A stretch of DNA of 64,000 nucleotides from the NCBI GenBank assembly GCA_946406115.1, contig OX291553.1, forward strand, positions 5,151,001 through 5,215,000, read 5' to 3'. Source of the DNA: Apoda limacodes. Its lineage: Eukaryota; Arthropoda; Insecta; Lepidoptera; Limacodidae. The notes beneath the pieces are model-generated. The model had not been told where the DNA came from. It ran no database searches and saw nothing but the letters and a program-made list of their open reading frames with translations. How positions within the stretch are numbered: position 1 is the stretch's first letter; every line of letters begins with the position of its first letter. The position numbers and the translations under genes are program-made. Below, in pieces: positions 10,401-18,639 of the stretch.

Positions 10401-12660
10401 CTAACTCAACTCTTTAAATGCTTTTTTATAGCTTGACGTCATATATTTGGTTTACATCTCATTTGTCTTTAAAACAATATTGTTTGTTTTTAACCATGAC
10501 ACTTTCGTTCCGTCAACTGCTTACAGGTAAGTAGATTCTTAGTGCGCAAATTCCTTATCATTTGCAAGGAAGCTGCTAGGATTGTCCTGTTGGTATCAAA
10601 AGGTTTTTTAAATAGGTAAGTTGACCATATACTATAATATTTACCATATAATATTTCAAATTTACATATACGTAATTGGTAGGCAAGGCGTGATTTTCCT
10701 GGACCTGGCCATCCGACTGGCGATACGAATTCTTCAGCCAGTGATTTCCTGTTGTGTGAAGTCATGTCTCTACACAGTGAGGTCATGAGGGCCCATAAAT
10801 CCCCGCTCCTTAATTAAAAAGTTTCCCTTCATTTCTGTGAGTAAACCCTAAAATTAAATGTACCTTACGTTTCGTGTCCGCTCGATACGGTTCGAGGAAT
10901 GTATTTTTTTGTCAGCACTACTCGAGTTACATTTCACGGGCGGTGCCTGGTAGTGCTACTAGTAGTACTAAAACAACAATGTTGCAATGTGATACTATCT
11001 ATAATGTGATTCACTTATAGTTTGAGGCCCCTTTTTTTAGAAATTAATCGTTTAGCATGATAAGAACAAATTTTAAATATTAAATAGGTCTTACTTTACA
11101 TTTTCAATTATTAATAACACTATACAATTAAATTTAAATCAAAAATATCATATATAATATAATACGTGGGGAAATGAGTGCTTTCAATCCCCCTTTTTCT
11201 TTAAAAAAAATACAGTCACTAAAAATGTTCGGTACAAACATTACTGGTGGCGATGGACTCTATCGGTCATCAAAAGAGAAAGTTATAGGAAAACACCCCT
11301 TTTAAAAAAAAGGGGGGGCTCAAGAGGGTTTATTTTTTTTTAAAGCACTCACTAACCCCCCTTAATCAAAACTATACTTATTCTGACTCCTTTTCCTACC
11401 ACTTTCCATGCGACATCCCACCTCTAAGCATGAGTACCGACCACTCGATGCATGTCGACCTGTAGCGTACGACATATGCCTATAGAGAGGTTTTAAGAAT
11501 ACGAAAAACTATTTGCAAATGATATCCGCCATGTTTTTTTGACTTTTCTAGTTCAAACTAGTCGATTAACAGTTACCGCGATTAACAAGCCATGAGTAAA
11601 TTAATTACACATATTTCGAATTCGAGATTACCTCTATGGACCCTAGATTCACAGGCCCCTCAACGTTCACATCATATGAAGTCTCTGCTCGTGAACTTCT
11701 GCATACTTTTTAATAATTATGTCGACAAACTCTACGTTAAGGTTCCGTTGGAGATCATCGTTTTTTATGTACCGGGGTGCAATAACTATTCCCCTGAGTA
11801 CCTTATTTTGAAATCTTTGGAGGATTAGAATTTAAATTAATAATAATAAAATAACAGATCTAAAAAGGAAATAAAACAAGAAACCCTAAAACAGACCATA
11901 CATTTGGAAAAGAGTGTGTATATAGTATTGTATTAAAAAAACAATCATATTTTTACCGGACTGCCAAGGAAGTGTTATGTTTCTCGCGGATATCTTATAT
12001 TTTTGGATTACCTCGTATCTTCCAAATGGCTGGATGGAAAACGACAGTAACGTTATCGTTAGGTTCCTCTTAAAAATCCAATTGTCCTTAGATAGATGTT
12101 TAAGCGAAATATCAAAATGGTGGATTAAGTCGTTACTTAATTCTTTCAAACCAAACCTATCGAGTAGTTTTACCAAAGTTATCAAAATAAAAAAAAAGTT
12201 AAAAGAAGATACAAAAATACATATAAGTCATAATTACATTCTGTGCGTTCACGTCACGGTCATAATAAAATTGCGATACTTTTTATGGTTCCGTACCCAA
12301 AGAAAGGGTGATTAGCGGAACCCTATTACTAAGACTCCGCTGTCCGTCCGTCCGTCTGTCACCAGGCTGTATCTCATGAACCGTGATAGTTAGGTCACAA
12401 CCCTTACCATGGTCAGTGCTGTTAAAAATGTAGTAAGATAGACATGTCCCAAATCAAACAATGTCATATCACGAAATTTCTTGTATAAAAAGTAAATATG
12501 TGCTCCTAACACAGCCACACTTTGTAACGGAATATACTTTCGTAAAAGAAAACATATTTTTGGCATTTTGTCATCAATGAATTCCCCTGGCCAGGCCCCA
12601 ATAACCATCAATAAAGCTCTTAGTACTCTCATGTGCGTAGTGTTTATAACACTTGTTTTC
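1357..12660 (-). CDS. Odorant receptor gene A (5' four exons; rest off the left edge)
   Basis: Insect odorant receptors are seven-transmembrane ligand-gated cation channel subunits that work with Orco in the dendrites of olfactory neurons. Four exons can be read on the minus strand: 12408-12632, 2206-2313, 1654-2132 and 1357-1459. They join in phases 0, 0 and 2 to about 305 residues, against roughly 400-430 for a full lepidopteran OR, so the C-terminal three exons should lie to the left of the window. Family signs are the N-terminal IGAWPG, the HLLHYKH stretch, NSTPEFAINYMFPG in exon 3 and the GP...YYLFHL transmembrane block in exon 4. Intron 1 is about 10 kb and holds a transposase pseudogene and many repeats. 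The same exon plan is found in gene B, which supports the model. The aligned start codon is mutated (see findings). Ligand and subfamily cannot be told from sequence alone. Confidence 0.85.
1654..2132 (-). CDS. OR gene A, exon 3 (central membrane domain)
   Basis: The exon starts after TTTTTTCAG with KYKLFQKLSNWYTVYIF and runs 479 bases, leaving phase 2. It encodes about 160 residues with helix 3, the extracellular loop carrying NSTPEFAINYMFPG, helix 4 (LLLSLIVFQIIGQI) and a long intracellular loop ending HHSMIL. The parallel exon of gene B is 482 bases with the same phase. The donor here is GTACAT, weaker than GTGAGA in gene B at the same place, but the frame across it into exon 4 is correct. 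Confidence 0.88.
2206..2313 (-). CDS. OR gene A, exon 2
   Basis: This 36-codon exon begins right after TTTTCAG and ends in front of GTAAGT, phase 0 at both ends. It reads MRSAMANFKKYGYISR and then HLLHYKHGNDFCEK, the cytoplasmic loop after the second helix in lepidopteran ORs. Length and borders equal those of both exon-2 copies in gene B; 17 of 36 residues match each of them. It is too short to be seen as an ORF and was found by homology and splice sites. Confidence 0.82.
2629..3140. repeat. Cluster of degenerate repeats with the motif AACTCGCGTCAG
   Basis: The region repeats several words: GCGGCG(T/A)TGTGCA, GTGATGGGTAAAAAATG, ATAGAAAATTCGT, AACTCGCGT(C/A)AGATTTATTT and CACAATGCCACGCC, each two to four times at irregular spacing. 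It looks like a decayed tandem or nested array in intron 1 of OR gene A. No ORF of note. Confidence 0.6.
3151..3250 (+). repeat. Dispersed repeat R1, partial copy
   Basis: Shares GTACAGGGAGGTTGGATATG and the following run (ATTTTAATTCTATGACAGATTGAG) with the copies at 3746-3915 and, inverted, 16715-16900. Non-coding, probably a MITE or SINE-like family. Confidence 0.7.
3581..3742 (+). repeat. Two-copy tandem duplication (about 82-bp period)
   Basis: 3581-3660 and 3663-3742 are diverged copies, both starting GTCTTGTxAC and ending CATATGACGTATGAG or a close variant, with GCGCGAAT and GGACATTGGTT at matching places. Confidence 0.75.
3746..3915 (+). repeat. Dispersed repeat R1, longer copy
   Basis: Contains ATGGGATTTTAATTCTATxxCAGATTGAG, then TATACGAAGTGATGGGAAGT and CGGCACTCCGGGAG. 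The same blocks in the same order occur inverted at 16715-16900 inside the palindrome spacer. 3916-4304 shows nothing I recognise. Confidence 0.75.
4305..4690 (+). repeat. Dispersed repeat R2, copy 1
   Basis: Shares ACGCGTGGAGGTAT, TTGACGCT(T/C)GCAAGGGAATC and AATCATGAAATTTGGCAA with copy 2 at 5095-5560 in the same orientation, and with an inverted relative at 26440-26770. It contains the 'cttgcaagggaatcaaaacc' type blocks common in lepidopteran repeats. No protein. 4691-5094 holds nothing clear. Confidence 0.65.
5095..5560 (+). repeat. Dispersed repeat R2, copy 2
   Basis: Begins with GGGTTCCGTACC, a head shared with the repeat at 12285, then GACCGTCCGTC, ACGCGTGGAGGTAT and the R2 blocks. 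A 64-codon open frame inside is a chance ORF. 5561-6495 is AT-rich with nothing recognised. Confidence 0.65.
6496..6649. repeat. Imperfect palindrome (about 155 bp)
   Basis: 6496-6568 is the imperfect reverse complement of 6587-6649: TTTTGGATAAA, CGTTAATA and AATAACGCGTTTC on the left pair with TTTATCCAAAA, TATTAACG and GAAATGCGTTATT on the right. Probably a foldback or MITE remnant. Confidence 0.6.
6971..8174 (-). pseudogene. Harbinger/ISL2EU-like transposase pseudogene, internally deleted
   Basis: Read on the minus strand, the order is as follows. First, a Cys-rich N-terminus, FNGARYTCHPCWQRADRF. Next a frameshift near 8020, then RTRPSCIFDNCRNEP. Then RWVVEAINGRIKRDFKIFRQ, the last catalytic-Glu block of DDE_Tnp_4 type transposases. 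Finally, in another frame at 7198-7090, a SWIM-like zinc finger, YCSCIHGRHTVGCYAHLAST. The N-terminal part runs into DEDEFHF and, within a few codons and in another frame, into RWVVE, so the central domain with the first two catalytic Asp residues is missing. With at least three frame breaks it cannot be active. It lies inside intron 1 of OR gene A, on the same strand. Family assignment rests on recalled motif patterns. Confidence 0.65.
8235..8268. repeat. Perfect 13-bp hairpin
   Basis: ATACCTACTTATA at 8235-8247 pairs with TATAAGTAGGTAT at 8256-8268, with an eight-base AT loop. A simple AT-rich hairpin next to the transposase pseudogene, possibly an element end. 8276-9550 contains no feature I can support. 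Confidence 0.6.
9551..9821 (-). mobile_element. Solo 3' UTR of the LINE at 21575-25595
   Basis: Nearly identical over about 270 bases to 21594-21866, the 3' UTR of the nearly intact minus-strand LINE (CGCCATCGGTTCGTAAGTCT, GGGCGGGAGACCTTGTACTG). A heavily 5'-truncated insertion of the same family in the same orientation. It lies upstream of the OR gene A coding exons 2-4 and inside intron 1. Confidence 0.8.
9822..12284. other. Intronic stretch without supportable genes
   Basis: AT-rich with a few open frames of 78-112 codons (11592-11828 plus, 11886-12185 minus, 11977-12315 plus, 10490-10786 minus). None shows a motif I recognise. The frame at 10786-10490 contains WPGPGKSRLAYQLR and could come from a decayed transposase, but I cannot assign it. 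Confidence 0.4.
12285..12388 (+). repeat. Dispersed GGTTCCGTACC repeat
   Basis: GGTTCCGTACCC...CGGAACCCTATTACTAAGACTC followed by a run of CCGTCCGTCC and GCTGTATCTCATGAACCGTGATAG, a widespread lepidopteran repeat type. It ends about 15 bases from the donor of OR gene A exon 1. The same head is seen at 5095. Confidence 0.65.
12408..12632 (-). CDS. OR gene A, exon 1 (N-terminus)
   Basis: Codes 75 residues from the ATG at 12632, with the OR N-terminal motif MVIGAWPG and the segment LFDLGHVYLTTFLTAL that forms the second membrane helix region. A GTAAGG donor follows at 12407-12402 in phase 0. A good acceptor, pyrimidines then CAG at 12663-12661, sits upstream, so this exon starts at 12660 and an untranslated first exon should exist further right. 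The start was chosen as the first in-frame ATG after that acceptor. Aligned to gene B, the true ancestral start is five codons earlier and now reads ATA. A dispersed repeat beginning GGTTCCGTACC lies directly beyond the donor. Confidence 0.8.
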
Positions 12661-15089
12661 CTGTAATGAAACAAATAATGTGCTGTTTTTATTATTAACT
12701 AAGTTAACATGCTAACTAATTTGATAATCGGAAGGATAAGTACTGTTTTTTAAATTAAGTTATGTAAATTTAATTCAAATCTTCCCAATTGAATGGATCT
12801 GATGGAATGGAACCTGAGTTGCTTAGTATCTGGTAATTGGCATTTTTTTTAATATTTGGTAGTGAATTATCAGCTAAATATTATCTTAATCTTATCAGCC
12901 TCATATGTCTCCACTCGATGTTTCCTCTCGATGTTTTCCGTCACCGGAAAGACAGTGGTGTGAATATGCAAAGTACTTAAGAAATTAATAAAAAGTTGAG
13001 TGGTTTGAGCTGTGCGTTGACAAATTAGGCAGTCAGTAACGGTTGCCTTTTATAATAAAAATATGATTGATATATTTCGATGATTTAAGAAAGAAAATAT
13101 TGAAAATGAACTGAAGACGCTGTAATTACACGATAGTAAAAAGATATACTATAGAATAACTTTGTAACTTAATGTGGATATATTTAACAAATTTCCAGTT
13201 ATTACTGCCAAGTACACAGGCATATCACCCATTTAACTCCTGGAAAAGGAGTAGAAATTTATTTTCCAATTACGGACACTAAAATATGTGACTACAAATG
13301 TCAATATTTTACAAATGAACGGGACCCTGTTCGTGTTTTTTTTTAGATGTGCACTTGCAGGGATGTAGGTTCTGTCAATAGTTAGGTACCTACATACCTA
13401 TTTCATGTTTTCTTCCAGTCAACATTCTAGAGAAAGAACAGAGGCCTAAATTCTCGTTTAAGAAGGCACTCCAGTTGTAAAATTAGCGATCTAGCCAAAA
13501 TGTTCGGAGGTATTTGGTGTCAAACGACACAGTATAGCAAGTCAGCAAATCCTATGGGGGCCTATGGTTTGTATGCATCTAATACGTCTGTGATTAGAAA
13601 ATTACCATGAAAATTATATAACGAAAAATATACATACGATTTTGTCACTTTCTCCATATTTAGAAAATAAAACGTGTTAGGTACCATCAACTATTGTTTT
13701 CATATGACGTAATGAATAGTGTACACCTACTATTATACAGTACGGGCGTACGTGGCACAAATTACCATATTATTAATACTTGTCTATTGTTAATGGTATT
13801 ATGTCAGTACGGCTATCAACATGAAATTAAAATTATTGTACTTCCTGAATATTTTTAGGGTTCCATAAGATAGGAAGGTAAGGTAGACCATTGTAGTTTC
13901 GCAAACTCGCGTGTATTATGTGACAAAACACAAATCATTTTGCAAAGGTACAGTGAAATGCAATGTTCTAGTAAACAAATAATTTACGTTAACCCGGAAA
14001 AGAAAAAGTGGCAATTAGTTATAAAATATTATAAAAAACTTTTTTTAAACGAAATATAAAAAAAAACGCACCAAAAAGTCTATGAAAAATACCCAATCAT
14101 AGACTTCGAGTTCTGTAATCTGTTTAGTCTGTCTTGTCTGGTAAACAAGCTTACGGTCTGCCTGACGGTTGGCGGTCACCGCAGACTATAGAAGTTTGCA
14201 GCACGTTAGCAAAAGCCTTCCAAATTGACCATTAAGCAAGAGAGAAAGCAAACCTGTGGTCTATTTTCTGTTTCTAGGTGTACGTTGACACCATTTTGTT
14301 CGTTTTTATTTATTAAAACAAGTTAGAAAGAGACAAGAGACCACAGGTTCGCTCTGCCTCTGTCACACTTTTGCGACAATTTTTTTTGGCTGGCTAGGAA
14401 ATGCGATGTCCCCATATTTCTATGTCTGTGTAACCAATAGCGACTATTTAAATTTACATACCTAGTTATGTGAGGTTAGTGAAGCATCGGGTAGAATATT
14501 GTTTGCGGGTTTAGCTGCGTAGTATAACTGTGATCTTAATTAATTGATGATCTTCGAGTCAATAAAACTATGAGGTCCTATTTTTTCCTTTTACCTAAGG
14601 AACACAAAAATATTACGCACGATCAACATAAAGGTTATTCTAACAAATGGAATTTCTCATTACTAATTATTTATTAACTTATTGCATAATTTAGTATTTT
14701 TTGTAGTGAAACATATTTTTTACCGACTGCAAAAAAGAAGCAGGTAATATATTCGATTTTTCAAAATTTTTGTTAAATAATAAAAATATTCCTTACAATC
14801 CTAGTCTATTAATATTATAAATGTGAAAGTTTGGATGTTTGTGACTTAATCACGCTTCAAACACTGGACTATATATATAGTATGGTCCTGAAATAGAATA
14901 TAGGATATTTTTTATCCTGGAAAATTTAAAAGTTCCCGTGGGAATAACTATAACCGAATTGCAGTTGACCGAACTATAGCATGCTGAAAAGCAAACTTCT
15001 TTTGTATTATCAAGGAGTTGCCGTAGGTACTCTGCGACAATAACTAAATTAAGGGCGAGCGGAGGATAATATTAAACGACAGTACTTAG
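12661..15089. other. Intergenic/upstream stretch of OR gene A
   Basis: No coding sequence recognised. 14140-14210 is an inverted, decayed piece of the J1 LINE tail (CAAGCTTACGGTCTGCCTGA...GCGGTCACCG). 14800-14900 resembles the AATATTATAAATGTGAAAGTTTG type of dispersed repeat. The untranslated first exon and promoter of OR gene A should lie in this stretch or beyond but cannot be picked out. Confidence 0.4.
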
Positions 15090-15238
15090 AACGCTAATAT
15101 TAACTAGGAATCAGCACAGTGTAATATTTTATATATTAAATCAAATGTATTCCGGTAAGATGAAACGCTAATATTAACTAGGAATCAGCACAGTGTAATA
15201 CTTTATATATTAAAAACAAATGTATTCCGGTAAGATGA
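15090..15238 (+). repeat. Two-copy tandem repeat, 74-bp period
   Basis: 15090-15163 and 15164-15238 are almost identical (AACGCTAATATTAACTAGGA ... TGTATTCCGGTAAGATGA), differing at a few bases. A recent local duplication. Confidence 0.88.
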
Positions 15239-15674
15239 ATTTTTCGACCAATTTCTCTGCCACATACATGGTCACATAAAAACAGACTCACGGACGTCCA
15301 AGAATGATTAGTTTTAATGTTATTATTTATTATATTAAACAAATTAATTGTTTATAAAATGTACCATATGCGCTAGACAGATTATTTAACTTCATATTAG
15401 TGCACTCATATTATCTTGTAAGTGTTATATTAAAAAAAAAAACGTCTTTTAATTTTCGAAAGACTGGGTTTTTCGACATGTCGAGAGTAGAGCACTACCT
15501 CACCGCTCCGCTTATGAGGCGTGCAATTAGAATTTATATTTTTTAAAAATATTTATTAATCGAAAGTTGCAATGGGTAGGCAGCAAAAGTGCATTAAGTG
15601 GGACGCTCTCCTATCAGATGAACTAAGGACCAGGGGGTCTTTATTTTTTCGGAATTACATTCAGTGGTTAAGTG

Positions 15675-16586
15675 GTGAGCATTCTAGACACCCATCTTGT
15701 GCTAACTTTAGTCATGCCAAGATAGTCGTAAAGAATTTTTAAAATGTTTGTGTCTGATACTCCAACCATTTCTGCAAGCTGTGTCTTCTTTAGTGGGGCA
15801 TCTTCTAATATTAATTTTTCGACTTTTTGCATATTTACCGTAGCTCAATCGGCCTTCCTGGCTGTGGGTCGTCTTTAAGTGATCCCCTGCCTTATTTAAA
15901 GAGGGTATGCCACTTGTAAACCAAAGTTTTACTTGGGAAAGTGTCCGCGTAATCGGATGACACCTTCAGTATGGTTTGAACTGATTTTCCTTGCTTGGTA
16001 AAGAATTTTCCCCACATTTCACAATTACTACCCGATTGACTTGTTTGGTCGACGATAGCTTCAAAGACTATGACCTAACTATGATAAAACCCGGTACCTA
16101 TTTATACTAATAATAGTAGCTCAAATAGTACCAAATTCAGGGATATTCCCACTAATCACCTACCTACCCATTCTGAACTTAAAAACGCATCCTTGTAGAT
16201 GGTGAGGATCTCTTGAGAGTTCCTAGCAGAAAAACTGCCTTATTTAATTCCTTAAATAAATATTCCTTATATATGTATGTTTCAAGAAAAGTTTATATGA
16301 TTATTATAATATTTTTATTCGCAAAAACTGAAGTTTTTTTATTTATTTGTCCCTACTCCATGGTGAATAAGTTGATAAGTTATTGGTGAACAAATTGATA
16401 AGTCTATTATCAAAAAAATAAAAGACAATTTTGGCTTTTGGATCATAAACTGAAAGATATCATAAAATTATCCTTAAGTTAACCTATATACTTAAGTTTT
16501 ACAAAAACCGGATTTTGGAAAATAATTTAAACTTTAAAATTGATGCCGTGTGAAACTGCCATTTTAGACTCATCAAGTTATTACTG
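15675..16586 (-). repeat. Left arm of a giant inverted repeat (with mariner 5' part)
   Basis: About 912 bases that are the reverse complement of 17709-18634 with only scattered differences and small indels. The outer 600 bases carry the start of a mariner transposase on the minus strand (see the right arm). The arm ends outside at GTGAGC and inside at TTACTG. Confidence 0.92.
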
Positions 16587-16610
16587 CCAAATGATATCGA
16601 TTGTTGCAAG

Positions 16611-16710
16611 CCCCTAGTGTTGCAAGCGTCCATAGGCTACAGTGACCGCTTACTATCAGGCGGGCCGTAAGCTTGTTTGCCACCTTAGTGGTATAAAAAA
16701 AAAAAAAAAA
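16611..16710 (+). mobile_element. J1 LINE 3' tail in the palindrome spacer
   Basis: GTTGCAAGCGTCCATAGGCT through CCACCTTAGTGGTAT and a run of A is the same 3' end seen after the J1 element at 39042-39125. It is a very short, 5'-truncated insertion. Confidence 0.85.
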
Positions 16711-16714
16711 AAAA

Positions 16715-16900
16715 CGGGTTACACTCCGGGAGTGCCAGTAGAAGTGAAAACATACAAGCTATTTACTTCCCATCACTTCGTATACATATTTAGTTATTAT
16801 AAATAATATTTTTGTTTATTTACTTTTTTGACGTAGTGTATTTGACAACTCAATCTGTCATAGAATTAAAATCCCATATCCAACCTCCCTGTACTACCTA
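16715..16900 (-). repeat. Dispersed repeat R1, inverted copy
   Basis: Reverse complement of the R1 copies at 3151-3250 and 3746-3915, including CACTTCGTATAC, TTGACGTAGTGTATTTGACA and CCATATCCAACCTCCCTGTA. Confidence 0.8.
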
Positions 16901-16905
16901 GGGGA

Positions 16906-17493
16906 GTGGGGGCTGATTCGCTCAATTTTCAAACAAACGCACCTAGAACTTGAATCTTTGACTTTAAATAACTGAAAGTGTGGTGAAAGTCTTTGCAATT
17001 AAGTTGCCTTTAATACATAAAAAAGCTAAAGCGTAAATCTTAAAACTATATTAGTAATTAAGGAAAACCCAAACATTGGAAGATTGTGCGAATGAGCTCC
17101 CACCTTGGAGCTCATTCGTTCAAGTTGGGGCTGATTTGAACATGAGAATTTAAAACAAAATTAATGTAGGAAAATTGTTTCATGAAATAGGAAAGGTATA
17201 ACAAATAATTTACCACTTAATAATAAATGTTTTTTGAAAACTTTTATCAGAAAACATAGAACAAAACTATTTAAACTCCACAGCGCGTGATTTCTTACGA
17301 AGTCGACGACAAAAAAATACTAAACAATTAAACTTCAATAATAAAACATAACAAATTAGTATTTTTACTTATTATTTACTCAGTACTCAGTATAAATAAT
17401 TACTTAAGAACTAATATCTACTTAAATCTTATACCCTCTCAGTCTTCTACTTAGAAAGTTAAGCCAATTCGCACGTTCGAATCAGCCCCATAC
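16906..17493. mobile_element. MITE-like element with GGGGCTGATTCG ends
   Basis: GGGGCTGATTCG at 16909-16920 is mirrored by CGAATCAGCCCC at 17478-17489. Inside are a further GGGGCTGATTTGAAC (about 17126) and a 12-bp hairpin (CGAATGAGCTCC at 17089-17100 with GGAGCTCATTCG at 17107-17118). No coding capacity. I could not define a target duplication, so the borders are approximate. Confidence 0.55.
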
Positions 17494-17708
17494 ACCACTG
17501 AATGAACCCCGTTAAGGTATTTTTTTAAAAATCCAAAAAATCTATTGGGGTATAAAAAGGTGTTATAATTACGCACTGCCAGAGCAATTACTGTTAACCA
17601 CTGAATGTAATAGTCAACAGACACTCAATATTATATCAAAGTTTGACTGTTTTAAACACCGATAAAATATGACGTGAATAATACTCAGTCCCGCCAAAAA
17701 CTCTTTTT

Positions 17709-18634
17709 CAGTAATAACTTGATGAGTCAAAATGGCAGTTTCACACGGCATCAATTTTAAAGTTTAAATTATTTTCCAAAATCCGGTTTTTGTAAAACTT
17801 AAGTATATAGGTTAACTTAAGGATAATTTTATGATATCTTTCAGTTTATGATCCAAAAGCCAAAATTGTCTTTTATTTTTTTGATAATAGACTTATCAAT
17901 TTGTTCACCAATAACTTATCAACTTATTCACCATGGAGTAGGGACAAATAAATAAAAAAACTTCAGTTTTTGCGAATAAAAATATTATAATAATCATATA
18001 AACTTTTCTTAAAACATACATATATAAGGAATATTTCATTAAGGAATTAAATAAGGCAGTTTTTCTGCTAGGAACTCTCCAGATCTTCCATATCAGGATC
18101 CTCACCATCTACGAGGATGCGTTTTTAAGTTCAGAATGGGTAGGTAGGTGATTAGTGGGAATATCCCTGAATTTGGTACTATTTGAGCTACTCATTATTA
18201 GTATAAATAGGTACCGGGTTTTATCATAGTTAGGTCATTAGTCTTTGAAGCTATCGTCGACCAAACAAGTCAATCGGGTAGTAATTGTGAAATGTGGGGA
18301 AAATTCTTTACCAAGCAAGGAAAATCAGTTCAAACCATACTGAAGGCGTCATCCGGTTACGCGGACACTTTCCCAAGTAAAACTATGGTTTACAAGTGGC
18401 ATACCCTCTTTAAATAAGGCAGGGGATCACTTAAAGACGACCCACAGCCAGGAAGGCCGATTGAGGTACGGTAAATATGCAAGAAGTCGAAAAATTAATA
18501 TTAGAAGATGCCCCACTAAAGAAGACACAGCTTGCAGAAATGGTTGGAGTATCAGACACAAACATTTTAAAAATTCTTTACGACTATCTTGGCATGACTA
18601 AAGTTAGCACAAGATGGGTGTCCAGAATGCTCAC
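17709..18634 (+). repeat. Right arm of the giant inverted repeat
   Basis: Mirror of 15675-16586 around a 1.12-kb spacer (16587-17708). From inside to outside: about 540 bases of unassigned AT-rich sequence, then the mariner 5' part. The arm stops at GCTCAC, exactly where mariner sequence gives way to LINE-derived sequence. Confidence 0.92.
18250..18634 (+). pseudogene. Mariner transposase, N-terminal part
   Basis: Reading through frame breaks gives YADTFPSKTMVYKWHTLFK, GRGSLKDDPQPGRP and then NMQEVEKLILEDAPLKKTQL to ILKILYDYLGMTKVSTRWVS. This is the paired HTH DNA-binding region of mariner transposases, ending in the W(V)P.LLT-like RWVSRMLT. In-frame stops and shifts make it dead. The catalytic half resumes at 20730 behind a LINE insertion. 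The inverted copy is at 15675-16050. Confidence 0.82.
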
Positions 18635-18639
18635 GTGTG

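Noticed and set aside
11592..12315. Three ORFs of 78-112 codons between 11.6 and 12.3 kb
   Set aside because: No recognisable motif; AT-rich sequence gives such ORFs by chance. Left as unassigned rather than called genes.
17905..18108. 67-codon minus ORF within the right palindrome arm
   Set aside because: Lies in non-coding sequence between the spacer and the mariner; not conserved in frame in the left arm.
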